The position numbers and the translations under genes are program-made. Under the pieces are notes generated by a model. It was not told where the DNA came from, did no database searches, and was given only the letters and a program-made list of their open reading frames with translations. Shown here one piece after another: positions 25,696-34,281 of a stretch of 38,060 nt of DNA (position 1 is its first letter; the number at the start of each line of letters is the position of its first letter). This stretch comes from Planctomycetia bacterium (lineage in GTDB: Bacteria > Planctomycetota > Planctomycetia > Pirellulales > Thermoguttaceae): contig JAUNBK010000008.1 of the NCBI GenBank assembly GCA_030527105.1, positions 1-38,060 on the forward strand, in the 5' to 3' direction.

Positions 25696-26460
25696 CTAGT
25701 TGTCGCGGCGCGAGGCTCTGTCCGTCGAAAGAACCTGGCGCAAAAGTGCGGAGACGTCTTCATACTTCGACTCGCTCGGCGAAATAGGCGTGCATTGGAG
25801 TACCGCGCCGTGTCCCCTGTAGGGGAGGGAGAGGAGCAGACCCGAAACGGTCTGGACGTCGCCATCCCAAATAACGACGCCGCGTCGCCCTTGCGCGTCC
25901 TGCTTCTTTGCGAAAGTTTTGCTCGCCACCGCTAAAAACGTGACGGAAGAATCCAAACGCTGAAGCGTGAGTTGGCGACGGACAAACTCTTGGCGCTCAT
26001 CGTTAAGATCGTCCATTTTCCCGGTCGAGAAGAGATGCAGCCCAGGAGAAATCTCCTGCATGGACGCTTCGTTCCCACCGTAGACGACAAACGCTTGACT
26101 CGCGTCGCCACACACATAATTCACGCCAGCGTAGTTCCCTGCGTGTAGTTCTTTGTACGCCATCTCCGCCGCCTCGCGCGGACTGCGGAAATTCAACATC
26201 TCGCGACACAAAAGACCTCGCGAACGAGGATTAAAGGGAACGTTTCGCTTATAACGATTCATCGCGCACGCGAACATTCCGTGTTGATTGATACCGAACC
26301 ACGTGCCGCCTGCTTTGCGATCGACGCCGCAGATGATTCGCGGACAGCCCGATTGAATGCGCGGCGATTGCGACGGACGATCCAGTTGCTCTTCCCGATT
26401 GTACGCTACTAAAAGGGGAGAGTCGCTCGCGACTTTATACAGAAACGCCATCACTGCCAT
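25696..26460 (-). CDS. NRDE (TANGO2-like) family protein
   Basis: A protein of 254 residues with the family's NRDE-type motif (LLVAYNREEQLDRPS), GGTWFGINQHGMFACAMNRY and NYAGVNYVCGD. The N-terminus aligns with the usual MCT-start, but the Cys after Met is absent: MAVMAFLYKVASDSP. The start is put at the ATG at 26460; a TTG at 26472 in the same frame is an alternative. TANGO2 relatives are linked to haem handling and lipid metabolism, which may not apply in bacteria. It ends 61 bp before the zinc-ribbon gene and has no visible terminator there. Confidence 0.82.
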   Translation of the reverse strand: MAVMAFLYKVASDSPLLVAYNREEQLDRPSQSPRIQSGCPRIICGVDRKAGGTWFGINQHGMFACAMNRYKRNVPFNPRSRGLLCREMLNFRSPREAAEMAYKELHAGNYAGVNYVCGDASQAFVVYGGNEASMQEISPGLHLFSTGKMDDLNDERQEFVRRQLTLQRLDSSVTFLAVASKTFAKKQDAQGRRGVVIWDGDVQTVSGLLLSLPYRGHGAVLQCTPISPSESKYEDVSALLRQVLSTDRASRRDN

Positions 26461-26529
26461 AATATTTCCCAATACCTTTATTCTATTAGTATTATAAAAC
26501 TCTACTGTGTATAATCATACCCGATTGAG

Positions 26530-26557
26530 CAAGAAAAAAAATCCCCCATTCGGGGGG
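26530..26557 (-). terminator. Rho-independent terminator of the UbiA gene
   Basis: On the minus strand CCCCC pairs with GGGGG across a 4-nt loop (26543-26556) and is followed by ATTTTTTTTCTTG. It lies about 110 bp past the UbiA stop. Confidence 0.85.
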
Positions 26558-26664
26558 AAATCACCGATTTTTCGCTTTTTTTACGCCTTTTATAAAAATC
26601 GGGATTCTACAACTCTGCGGGGAATGAATTCTGCGGGGGAGCCGAACGCACGCTGGCGAGCTTG

Positions 26665-27627
26665 CTAGGTTGAATACCAAAAATGGCCGAGGATCATTGC
26701 GGGGAGAATCAGCGCCAAAATTGCAGAGGCGTACACTAATCCGCACGCGGCAAAAACCACGGCGGCGTCAATAAAAAAGAGCATAAAGATCGCTTGCTTC
26801 ATGACGCGCCGTACACGACGAGCGCCCGCGAAATAGCCCCCCAACGCCCGCATGATGATCATGACGCCGAGAAAAACGACAAGAATCGTCCAGCGCCACC
26901 CTTCCACCACCAGAACTTGCGCGGTCGGCTGAGAGGCGATGTATTTCTCGCCGAAATAGTAGAGCGTACCAAACCCCGCCGCCATAAAAAGGAGCGCAGG
27001 GAGAAGCGCCTTCCACCCGAAACGCTCGCGTTCCTCGTCGGTCTCCAATCGTGAATAAAACGTCACGCCCGCGATATAAAGCGCAACGACTGCGGGGAAA
27101 AGGAATCTCGGCTCCTCCCCAATCGACGCGATCGGGAGATAAAAACATAGCGCGGCAAGAATATTCAGCCCACGACACACCCCCATGAGAGGCGGACCGA
27201 GGAGCGTTTTTTTGAGGGATTTGTCGTATGCGACGATTGCACAAACCAAGGCACCCACGCAAACGAGAAGCGCGAGTGGATCCTTCGCCCAGCACGCCGC
27301 GACGCCCCACAAGAGGGTGCCCACGACGATAAGCGCCACGCCAGCTCGAAACGCAGTGTGGCGAGAAATTCTGCCCGACGGCAGAGGGCGCTCAGGTCGC
27401 TCCAGCGCGTCTTCGTCAAAATCCCACACGTCGTTGAGAACCATCCCGGCAAAATAGAGACAAAAAGACGCAGGCAAAATAATCGCCAGCGCCCACACAA
27501 CATGGATGGATTCGGGATCCAGCATCGTCGCTGTCTTCGCGAGCAGCATCGCCGCCGCAATGTCGGCAACAATCGTGAAAATATTGGGAAATCGAAAAAG
27601 TTCGAGCCAATCGGCAATTTTTTTCAT
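26665..27627 (-). CDS. UbiA-family prenyltransferase
   Basis: A 320-residue integral membrane protein with about eight or nine hydrophobic segments. The first Asp-rich motif is NDVWDFDEDALERPERPLPSGRIS, which binds Mg-prenyl diphosphate, and the second is YDKSLKKTLLGP. Members transfer a prenyl chain to an aromatic or sugar acceptor in the membrane. The acceptor cannot be told; quinone and haem genes are absent here. It follows the small coiled-coil gene by 65 bp and ends in a strong terminator. Confidence 0.88.
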   Translation of the reverse strand: MKKIADWLELFRFPNIFTIVADIAAAMLLAKTATMLDPESIHVVWALAIILPASFCLYFAGMVLNDVWDFDEDALERPERPLPSGRISRHTAFRAGVALIVVGTLLWGVAACWAKDPLALLVCVGALVCAIVAYDKSLKKTLLGPPLMGVCRGLNILAALCFYLPIASIGEEPRFLFPAVVALYIAGVTFYSRLETDEERERFGWKALLPALLFMAAGFGTLYYFGEKYIASQPTAQVLVVEGWRWTILVVFLGVMIIMRALGGYFAGARRVRRVMKQAIFMLFFIDAAVVFAACGLVYASAILALILPAMILGHFWYST

Positions 27628-27692
27628 GGCAAACCAGAGGACTTTGTTATTCTGAGTGAAAATTCAAAAAGCACCGCCACGGAGGTGGGGCG

Positions 27693-27962
27693 CTATTGGA
27701 TCTGGTTCGCGTCGCGCTCTTTTCGCGTCGCCTCCAAGTCGAAGATGAGGTACTTCATGTCGAGTCTCAATTGCGTGATAGCTTCTCGAAGGAGCATGAG
27801 TGTCTCGTGTCTGCGTTGCGCGCCGAGCACCACCTTCTCCAGAAGAGGCAACAACTCCCCCCGCACCTCATTCGGGAGCGCCGCGACTTTCTCCGCCAAG
27901 ATTTTGACGTCCTCTGGCACATGAGCGCCAGAATTTGATGAGGAATTGCTCGAACTTTTCAT
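27693..27962 (-). CDS. Small conserved coiled-coil protein
   Basis: An 89-residue soluble protein with a Ser/Asn-rich start and helical body: EDVKILAEKVAALPNEVR, then ETLMLLREAITQLRLDMKYL and IFDLEATRKERD. No cysteines, no membrane segment and no named family. The block with RLDMKYLIFDLEATR looks conserved to me in planctomycete small proteins, from memory only. It precedes the UbiA gene in the same direction. The ribosome binding site is weak. Confidence 0.65.
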   Translation of the reverse strand: MKSSSNSSSNSGAHVPEDVKILAEKVAALPNEVRGELLPLLEKVVLGAQRRHETLMLLREAITQLRLDMKYLIFDLEATRKERDANQIQ

Positions 27963-28174
27963 GATTTTTTAATTTCTGATATATCTTTTTTTCTTCAAAT
28001 GATGTATAATGGGAGTCTCAATGAACGACACTCGCCTCCCCCTACCTTACATTATAGCGCAAAATTTCCAAAAATCCACAAGAAAATGCAAAAAAGCCAA
28101 AAAATTGCTAAAGTTTTTGGAGAAATTGCCGCCGGATTGATTTTTTGTCCCTCAAGACGCGCCGATCGTGCAGA

Positions 28175-31100
28175 ATGCCTGGATTTCAACGCCCGATATA
28201 CCACCGATTTTTTATTATTTTCGCTCTCGTTCTGAGCGCATGGTGGGGGTTTGGAAATTTTGCCGTGTCACAAACACTTCCACTTCAAACACTCCCATCT
28301 CAGGCGCCCGCCTCTGTTTATTACGACGACCACGAGACGCCAGAGCCTGCGTGGCTCGATGGCGGTGGAGCTTGCTCGCACTCCATTCTGCTGCGCCGTC
28401 GCGAGGAGGGAGGGGCAATGACGGGGAGCCGAGCCGAGCATATTCGACTTCAATGCCAAAACAATGGCGATTCGATATACCTCGTTTATCGCCTTCGACC
28501 GCTTGCTATCACGAACGAATTGCTCCCCATGCTGGGCGTCAAAGCCTCGCGATCCGGGGTGAAACTTATGGCGCGAATCGTCCTGCCGCTCACGAAAGAC
28601 CCTCAAACAGGGCGTGCCGTCACGTTTTTTGTCCAAGGCGGCGTCTATTCCTCCACCAATCGTTGGCAAAAGTTGCGAATCGACCGAATGCAGGAGTTGG
28701 TCTCCGAGCAAGTCGCGCGACTTCGGCGGGAGGCGGACGAAAGAGCGCGAAGCAACCCTGCCGAGAAGTTACTCATCAACTCACAAAGTGCGTACATGGA
28801 CTATGTCTTTCTCGACGCCTATTGCGGGGAGGGAATCGTGGACGTTTTCATGGATTCTCTCGAAATCTCCGGCGCGTCAGAGGTCGTTTTGCCAAGTGCC
28901 AATCCGTATCTTTTGGCGGCCCAATCGAACCAAACGAATCAGGCGAGTTCCGCCCCCCACGGGCTGTCGTCTGGCGGCGCGCCCACGGAGGAAGGGGTTG
29001 TGGCGTGGTCTCAACTGAGTGATTTCCCCCCAGAGACGAAAGAGGTGGGGAATCCTGAGGGAATTCAGGATATAGAAACCGTCCCCTCGGCGGAGCAATT
29101 TCCTTCGACGGAGGAAGATCGTGTTGATGGCGTGGCGACTCAAGGTGCGCCAACTCCAAGCGCGAAAAATGAGATTCGAATGCGCGACTCGATGCTCACG
29201 ATCAATGGGACTCCGATTTTCGTGCGTGCAATTCGATATCGAGGGGAAAAACTCGCGTTCCTCCACGAAATTGGTTTCAACACGGTTTGGCTCGCCACGC
29301 CGCCAACTGCCGAGATGGAGGCGGAGGCGCTGCGGCTCAATATGTGGTTCATTTGTCCGCCGCCGATTGATTTGAGCAACGTCGATGGGGAGCCTGCCGA
29401 CGCTATCCAGATGGATCAGCTGCGAGTTTTCGCCTACAATCGCGTCATTGCTTGGGATCTTGGGGTTCCGCCGACGCGAGTAACTCTCCCTGAGGGGGAA
29501 ACTTCTGCCGTTGCCTACGCGCGGAAGCAGATGCGTTTTTTGAAGTCGATTCCAGACTCCACACTCCCGTATCGCCCGATAATCGCGCAGCCGGAGAAAG
29601 ATATTCGGCACTTCAGCACGATTTATGATGTTCTCCTCACGAGTCGCTCGCCGCTCAATTCGACGCTGGACTTCGTGTCGTTCGGCTATTGGTTTCGCCA
29701 GACGCTCAATAGCGTGCGCGGGAGCAAGCCATTGTGGTCGATTGTGCCGACGCAGCACGATCCGCTCCTTCTGGGGCAGTGGCGACAAACGGCGGCGGGA
29801 GTTTTTGGCGCGCAGGAGAATTTTTATCAGCGAAGCGGGGGGAATTTGTCGGTTCCTGAGACGCTTCCAACGGAACAATTGCGCCTCATGACGTATAGCT
29901 GCGTGATGGCGGGGAGTCGTGGGCTTCTCTTCGAAAGTCCCTCGCGCCTCGATTCTGGCGACCAAGAAACGGTCTATCGGCTCAAATCGCTTTCGCTCGT
30001 GAATCTCGAACTTTTGATGCTCGAACAATGGCTCTCGCAGGGAGGTTCCTTCGCGACGCTCCCGTCGAATATTCCTCACGTGGCGGGAGCCGTGCTTGCG
30101 ACGCCGCACGTGAGGATTTTGATCCCGCTTTGTCTTGAGCCTGAGTCGCAATATTCCGGCGCGTCCGGCGCGTCGCGCAACGTGGAGTTTATTGTTCGTG
30201 GACTTCCTTCGACGTACCAATGTTGGAAATATTCTCCCGATGGGCTGATTCCGCTCCCATACGAAACGGTGGCAGGGGGCGTAAAAATCGTCCTCGATGA
30301 GCTTCCATTGGTGTCGACAATCGTGATGACACCCAACCCCACCATCATGACGAGTCTTTCGCGTCGGAGCCGGATTTTCGCGCCCAAAATGGTGGGACTC
30401 ATGCAAGAGATTGCCGATTTGCGCCTGCGGTACTTCCTCCAGTTTTATGGCTCCATTGAGCTTCAGGGGAACGAACTCATGTGGTTTGAGCGTGGGAAAC
30501 ATTATTTGGAACAATCGAAACGCAATAGCGAAGCGCAAGATTATTCCGAGGCGTTTCTTCTCGCTCAGCGCGCAATGCGCCCAATTATGCTCATGGAGAA
30601 TCGAATTTGGAGGGAAAAAACCGCGTCGCTTCCCTCTCCAAATTTCGTTCCGTCGGCAACGGCGTTTCGTTCTCTTCATCTTCTCGACCGTTGGACGTCG
30701 CTCCTCGCCACGCTGGAGGAAGGAGACAACATACTATTCGGCGGAGATTTTGAAACTATTCAGAATTTTAAGATATACAACTGGCGCAATTTCCAAAATC
30801 AAACGGAACTTCCGGGAATCGTCGCGCGTGCTGGCATTCTTCCCGAGGGTGCGCACGAAGGCGAGAGGGGACTCACGCTCGAAATTGTCGCAAAGAACCC
30901 GAAAGAGGCTCCATCCCTTTTTGATTCTCCGCCGATCATGATACAAAGTCCGCCGCTCATGATTGGTCCCGTCGGGACGATTTATGAGGTGGAGGCGTGG
31001 GTCAATATCCCGCGCAAACTCGTTGGGTCGGTCGAAGGGCTTAAAATTTCCGACACGCTCTCTGGCGACGTCCTTGCCGAGCGCGTCCTCGAAACCAATG

Positions 31101-31240
31101 GTTGGAAAAAAGTTTCTTTCCGACGCATTGTCAAAAGCGAGGAACCAATTCATATTACGATTTCCCTGAGTGGCTATGGAAAAGCCCTCGTCGACAACGT
31201 GAGTGTGCGACCCTTCAAATCACGAGAGTTCGTACAATGA
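28175..31240 (+). CDS. Large secreted protein with glycosidase-like middle domain
   Basis: A protein of 1021 residues. A hydrophobic N-terminus (YHRFFIIFALVLSAWWGFGNFAVSQ) acts as signal peptide or anchor. The first domain is beta rich (AWLDGGGACSHSILLRRREE, YLVYRLRPL); a Ser/Pro/Glu-rich linker follows (about 240-330); then a TIM-barrel-like region begins with LTINGTPIFVRAIRYRG and FLHEIGFNTVWLATPP, as in GH2/GH42-type barrels. The C-terminal 150 residues look like a jelly-roll carbohydrate-binding domain (GGDFETIQNFKIYNW, ALVDNVSVRPF). Catalytic acids are not evident, so activity is uncertain. The ATG at 28175 is chosen over a TTG at 28145. The next two genes follow closely. Confidence 0.7.
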   Translation: MPGFQRPIYHRFFIIFALVLSAWWGFGNFAVSQTLPLQTLPSQAPASVYYDDHETPEPAWLDGGGACSHSILLRRREEGGAMTGSRAEHIRLQCQNNGDSIYLVYRLRPLAITNELLPMLGVKASRSGVKLMARIVLPLTKDPQTGRAVTFFVQGGVYSSTNRWQKLRIDRMQELVSEQVARLRREADERARSNPAEKLLINSQSAYMDYVFLDAYCGEGIVDVFMDSLEISGASEVVLPSANPYLLAAQSNQTNQASSAPHGLSSGGAPTEEGVVAWSQLSDFPPETKEVGNPEGIQDIETVPSAEQFPSTEEDRVDGVATQGAPTPSAKNEIRMRDSMLTINGTPIFVRAIRYRGEKLAFLHEIGFNTVWLATPPTAEMEAEALRLNMWFICPPPIDLSNVDGEPADAIQMDQLRVFAYNRVIAWDLGVPPTRVTLPEGETSAVAYARKQMRFLKSIPDSTLPYRPIIAQPEKDIRHFSTIYDVLLTSRSPLNSTLDFVSFGYWFRQTLNSVRGSKPLWSIVPTQHDPLLLGQWRQTAAGVFGAQENFYQRSGGNLSVPETLPTEQLRLMTYSCVMAGSRGLLFESPSRLDSGDQETVYRLKSLSLVNLELLMLEQWLSQGGSFATLPSNIPHVAGAVLATPHVRILIPLCLEPESQYSGASGASRNVEFIVRGLPSTYQCWKYSPDGLIPLPYETVAGGVKIVLDELPLVSTIVMTPNPTIMTSLSRRSRIFAPKMVGLMQEIADLRLRYFLQFYGSIELQGNELMWFERGKHYLEQSKRNSEAQDYSEAFLLAQRAMRPIMLMENRIWREKTASLPSPNFVPSATAFRSLHLLDRWTSLLATLEEGDNILFGGDFETIQNFKIYNWRNFQNQTELPGIVARAGILPEGAHEGERGLTLEIVAKNPKEAPSLFDSPPIMIQSPPLMIGPVGTIYEVEAWVNIPRKLVGSVEGLKISDTLSGDVLAERVLETNGWKKVSFRRIVKSEEPIHITISLSGYGKALVDNVSVRPFKSREFVQ

Positions 31241-31258
31241 GAAAGCCTTTATAAAACC

Positions 31259-31612
31259 ATGGACGACAACACTATTCGCAAAGCCTTCGTTGGTTTTTTT
31301 GCTTTTTTGATGCTCGGTGCCGCATTTTTTATGTGGATATTTGGCTGTTCCAACACGAACGAGCTTAAAATTTACTACAGCCTCTGTTGCAAAACGGGAC
31401 CGGTGCTCTTTCTCATGTGGATCGCGTGGGATCATCTGATCAAACTCCCACGCTGGGCGTATACGTCGCTTCCTATTGTTTTGATTGCCGCATTAGTCAA
31501 TCGAAGGCTGCTGCTCGTCGCGATACCTGTTGCAGTTTTGATTTCCCTGTTGAATCACCCCTGGCTTTTGAGAATGCTGAAGGGCGCGGAAAAGAAGGAG
31601 AGGAGAAAATGA
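31259..31612 (+). CDS. Small polytopic membrane protein upstream of folP
   Basis: A 117-residue protein with about four hydrophobic stretches (AFVGFFAFLMLGAAFFMWIFG, TGPVLFLMWIAWDHLI, TSLPIVLIAALV, LLLVAIPVAVLISLL) and a basic end (KGAEKKERRK). No family recognised. Its stop codon overlaps the folP start by ATGA, with AGGAGAGGAG inside its last codons serving folP, so the two are translationally coupled. The gene follows the large secreted protein by 18 bp. Confidence 0.75.
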   Translation: MDDNTIRKAFVGFFAFLMLGAAFFMWIFGCSNTNELKIYYSLCCKTGPVLFLMWIAWDHLIKLPRWAYTSLPIVLIAALVNRRLLLVAIPVAVLISLLNHPWLLRMLKGAEKKERRK

Positions 31613-32415
31613 ATCCTTTTTGTATTCAGACACACAAACGCCGGATTCGATCGGCAGAGCCGATTTGGATGGCGATTATCAACGTGACGCCGGACTCGTT
31701 CTCGGATGGCGGACGCGCGAACCCTGCCGAGCACGCGCTCAAACTTTGGTCGCAGGGCGCACAAATTCTCGACATTGGCGGAGAAAGCACGCGTCCCGGC
31801 AGCTCCCCCATATCGGCAGACGAGGAAATTGCACGCGTTGAGCCGGTTTTGAAAGAGATTTTTCGGCATATGGACGCGAGTTCTGTCCCCGCGCCACTCG
31901 TTTCAATCGACACATACCACCCCGAGACGGCTCGTTTCGCGTTGGATCACGGCGTCGAGATGATCAACGACATTTCTGGCGCGGAGGATCCAGAAATGGT
32001 TCAACTCCTCCAAAAGACGGGAGCCGCCGTCTGTTTTATGCACATGAAGGGTCGCCCCGCCACGATGCAGGAAGCGCCGCAGTATAATAATGTCGTGGAG
32101 GAGGTGTACGATTATCTCGCTTCGCGTCGAGACGCGCTTTTGGAGGTGGGAATCGCGCGCGAGTCGCTCGTTGCTGACCCCGGATTGGGTTTTGGGAAGA
32201 CGTTCGACCACAATCTCATTTTGGTGGAAAACATCGAGCGACTTCACGCGCTTGGTGTTCCGATTCTTGTGGGACACTCGCGAAAGGGATTTTTGAGTCG
32301 AATTCATCCCGATCGCAAGGTCGCCACGCAAATCGTGTCGGACACGCTCGTCAAAAAGGGCGTGCAAATCCTCCGGACGCACGCCGATTTTCGCACTCAG
32401 GTTGCGCTTCCGTAG
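31609..32415 (+). CDS. folP: Dihydropteroate synthase
   Basis: A 268-residue TIM-barrel enzyme of folate synthesis, joining p-aminobenzoate to the pterin diphosphate. Signatures are INVTPDSFSDGG (pterin/phosphate loop 1), ILDIGGESTRPGS (loop 2), VSIDTY, NDISGA, MHMKG, DPGLGFGKT and LVGHSRKGF. The length is about normal. The start at 31609 is set by AGGAG and the overlap; a frame open to 31387 only repeats DNA of the upstream gene. Its last 19 bases overlap the end of the convergent ferritin-like gene. No other folate gene is in the window. Confidence 0.95.
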   Translation: MNPFCIQTHKRRIRSAEPIWMAIINVTPDSFSDGGRANPAEHALKLWSQGAQILDIGGESTRPGSSPISADEEIARVEPVLKEIFRHMDASSVPAPLVSIDTYHPETARFALDHGVEMINDISGAEDPEMVQLLQKTGAAVCFMHMKGRPATMQEAPQYNNVVEEVYDYLASRRDALLEVGIARESLVADPGLGFGKTFDHNLILVENIERLHALGVPILVGHSRKGFLSRIHPDRKVATQIVSDTLVKKGVQILRTHADFRTQVALP

Positions 32416-33647
32416 GTGCGAGCGACTTTGATGTTGTCGGTGCGACGATTTTGAAGCGCCGCGACGGGATTCTCATAATCCTCGTAGCGATAGTCCGTCC
32501 CCAACAGGGTCTGAATTTCGCTAATAACTTCGTGACTCGCGACGTCTCGAGGGCGTTTATTCACGTGTTTTTGGAACTCAAAGAAACGATGGTCGTCCGC
32601 CAACTCACCAACGGGGAGAAAATCTTCGAGGTCTGCCGTGAGCGTCACTTGCGTCGCCAAAATGTCGCGGACGTATCCTTTCATGCACTTGAACTCAAGC
32701 AACTCCGGGAACTCGCCGTCCATGATTTCTTCCCACTGTCGATTCTCGTACTGCTGGAGCAAATCCTTGACGCGATGAAGGTGCGTGATTTCTTGCGCGA
32801 GATGTTGTTCCCAAATTCGTTTGATCTGTTTGTCCGTCTCGCTCATGTAGAACGAATAGTACAAATAGCACTCGACATATTCGTGCAGGAGCGCATTTTC
32901 GAGAAGCGAGCAGTTGGGGTCGAGAAGCGCGCCGTATTGCGTGACGTGTTCCTCTTCCACCATTCCGATTTCTTGATAAAGTCGGCGCCCAAGGTCGTTT
33001 TCGTAGGTGTTCCCAATATTCATATAGAAATTCATCGTTTGTTGTTCGCCCGCAGTGATAATCATTGTGTTGAGTTTCGTGCGAATGTCGGCGTTCTTGA
33101 AATCGCAATGGCTTCGCACCGTATCGAACGGGTGCCGATGGTGTGCGATGGTCGGGCGACCGGGAGTTATTTCGACGTACTCTTTCACGAGTACGTGTGC
33201 CGGGACGTTAAAATCCATCTTCAACAGATTCGCATATCGATACAAATGGTCGAAATCCTCCAAAAGCGCGAAATCCATACACGCTTTCACATAAGGGTTC
33301 GGTTCATGAGTCGCGAGCCATGCCGTGAGATCAACGGCGAGGTGTTCGTACCCGATGGTCGTTTCCAACTGTGTTTCGTCGGCAGGCGAGAGCCAATTAA
33401 TCGCTTTCTGCTGTTGTTGTTCGCTTCGACGCAAGAGCGCCAACTCGCGACGCAGCTCATTATCGGCGCAACATCGATGCGCGTGGTGTCCCCACAAAGC
33501 CGCCTCGACTTCGATACCATTCATGAGAATGATCCTCGCCTTGGTATAGGGATCGACCGAGTTCTTATCATACGGCTTATGATACATTTGCTTCCAATCC
33601 ATGATGGTGTCGCACATGGATTCAGGTTTTTCCTTAAATGGGTTCAT
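32397..33647 (-). CDS. Ferritin-like di-iron protein, duplicated bundle
   Basis: A 416-residue soluble protein. The second half has a complete ferritin-like iron ligand set on four helices: Glu201 (GEQQTMNFYMNIG), Glu231-x-x-His234 (EEEHVTQYG), Glu256 or Glu259 (ALLHEYVECYLYY) and Glu286-x-x-His289 (QEITHLHRV). The first half looks like a similar bundle with worn ligands (SEQQQQKAINWL, GYEHLAVD, LLEDFDHLYRYANLL), so the gene may be an internal duplication. It could store iron or use oxygen as an oxidase; neither is shown. The start at 33647 has AAGGAGAG 5 nt upstream; a longer frame to 33821 is translated repeat DNA. I do not know a named family. Confidence 0.78.
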   Translation of the reverse strand: MNPFKEKPESMCDTIMDWKQMYHKPYDKNSVDPYTKARIILMNGIEVEAALWGHHAHRCCADNELRRELALLRRSEQQQQKAINWLSPADETQLETTIGYEHLAVDLTAWLATHEPNPYVKACMDFALLEDFDHLYRYANLLKMDFNVPAHVLVKEYVEITPGRPTIAHHRHPFDTVRSHCDFKNADIRTKLNTMIITAGEQQTMNFYMNIGNTYENDLGRRLYQEIGMVEEEHVTQYGALLDPNCSLLENALLHEYVECYLYYSFYMSETDKQIKRIWEQHLAQEITHLHRVKDLLQQYENRQWEEIMDGEFPELLEFKCMKGYVRDILATQVTLTADLEDFLPVGELADDHRFFEFQKHVNKRPRDVASHEVISEIQTLLGTDYRYEDYENPVAALQNRRTDNIKVARTYGSAT

Positions 33648-33696
33648 GAAACTCTCCTTAATAATCAAAAAACAACTATCGCCCTTCTCGAAGACC

Positions 33697-33802
33697 TTTA
33701 AAACTTCGTGTTGAAAATTCTGCATCCGTCCGCCGTTGGAGCAATGCACCACGGCTCGCAAAACCTCGCGCACGGCGGGGATTTGAACGCACGATAAGTA
33801 GA
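33697..33802 (-). repeat. Dispersed palindromic repeat, copy 8
   Basis: Reverse-orientation copy upstream of the ferritin-like gene, core GTTGGAGCAATGCACCACGG. It is the most diverged of the clear copies: the arm TTTAAAATTCCC has become GGGGATTTGAACGCACG. Confidence 0.82.
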
Positions 33803-34166
33803 ATCTCTCAACGATCTCCAAGCGAATCGCGAATCAATCGACAGGCCAACGTTCCGCCTGCCGAATTATTATAGCCGCGAGAGCAACTGCCCGAGACGCG
33901 AAAAAACTTTGCTCTGGCGTAACACCCGCGCGTTCGTTAGTGTAGGAAGATAATCGTTGGGAACTATTCCGGCGTCTGGTCGAATATGGATGGACAAGAA
34001 TAGGAAAACGATAAATGCGGAGTTTGTGCGTTTTTCTGGAGAGTCTGACGAATAAATGATTCTGCGGACGTTTCAAAGAAAAACCCTAACGGTACGTATA
34101 AGCTCTTTCTTGGTGCAAATCGTTTAAAAATTTTTTTGGGTAATCGATAATTTTCACTCGTGGGTC

Positions 34167-34195
34167 TTGACTTCCTCCTCGCTGAGTGCTATACT
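34167..34195 (+). promoter_or_regulatory. Sigma70-type promoter of the YbjN-like genes
   Basis: TTGACT at 34167-34172, a 17-nt spacer and TATACT at 34190-34195. Confidence 0.8.
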
Positions 34196-34205
34196 AAGGT
34201 TCTGT

Positions 34206-34230
34206 CGCAAAGGTCAACGGGATCTTTGCG
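34206..34230 (+). promoter_or_regulatory. 5' leader hairpin
   Basis: Perfect 7-bp stem CGCAAAG (34206-34212) with CTTTGCG (34224-34230) and an 11-nt loop, a few bases after the expected transcription start. It may protect the mRNA 5' end or control translation. Confidence 0.5.
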
Positions 34231-34251
34231 GGGATTTATGTGAGGAGCCGT

Positions 34252-34281
34252 ATGCACTGGAGTTTTTATGAGATTTTATAA
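34252..34281 (+). CDS. Possible 9-codon leader ORF overlapping the YbjN-like start
   Basis: ATG-CAC-TGG-AGT-TTT-TAT-GAG-ATT-TTA-TAA, encoding MHWSFYEIL. GAGGAG lies 4 nt before it. It overlaps the start of the next gene in another frame, and its own codons TGG-AGT supply the GGAG for that gene. It may be a translation-coupling leader or chance. Confidence 0.35.
   Translation: MHWSFYEIL

Larger units (their letters stand above)
33648..34267. other. Intergenic region before the YbjN-like genes
   Basis: Holds repeat copy 8, the promoter at 34167-34195, a leader hairpin and a mini-ORF. The remaining bases (33803-34160) carry no supported gene; a minus TATAAT at 33868-33873 could belong to the ferritin-like gene but lacks a good -35. 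Confidence 0.55.

Noticed and set aside
28877..30679. 600-codon open frame antisense to the large secreted protein
   Set aside because: Arg-rich shadow without motifs; the plus-strand frame has domain structure and close downstream genes.
33648..33821. N-terminal extension of the ferritin-like protein
   Set aside because: The extension is translated repeat DNA (copy 8); AAGGAGAG supports 33647.
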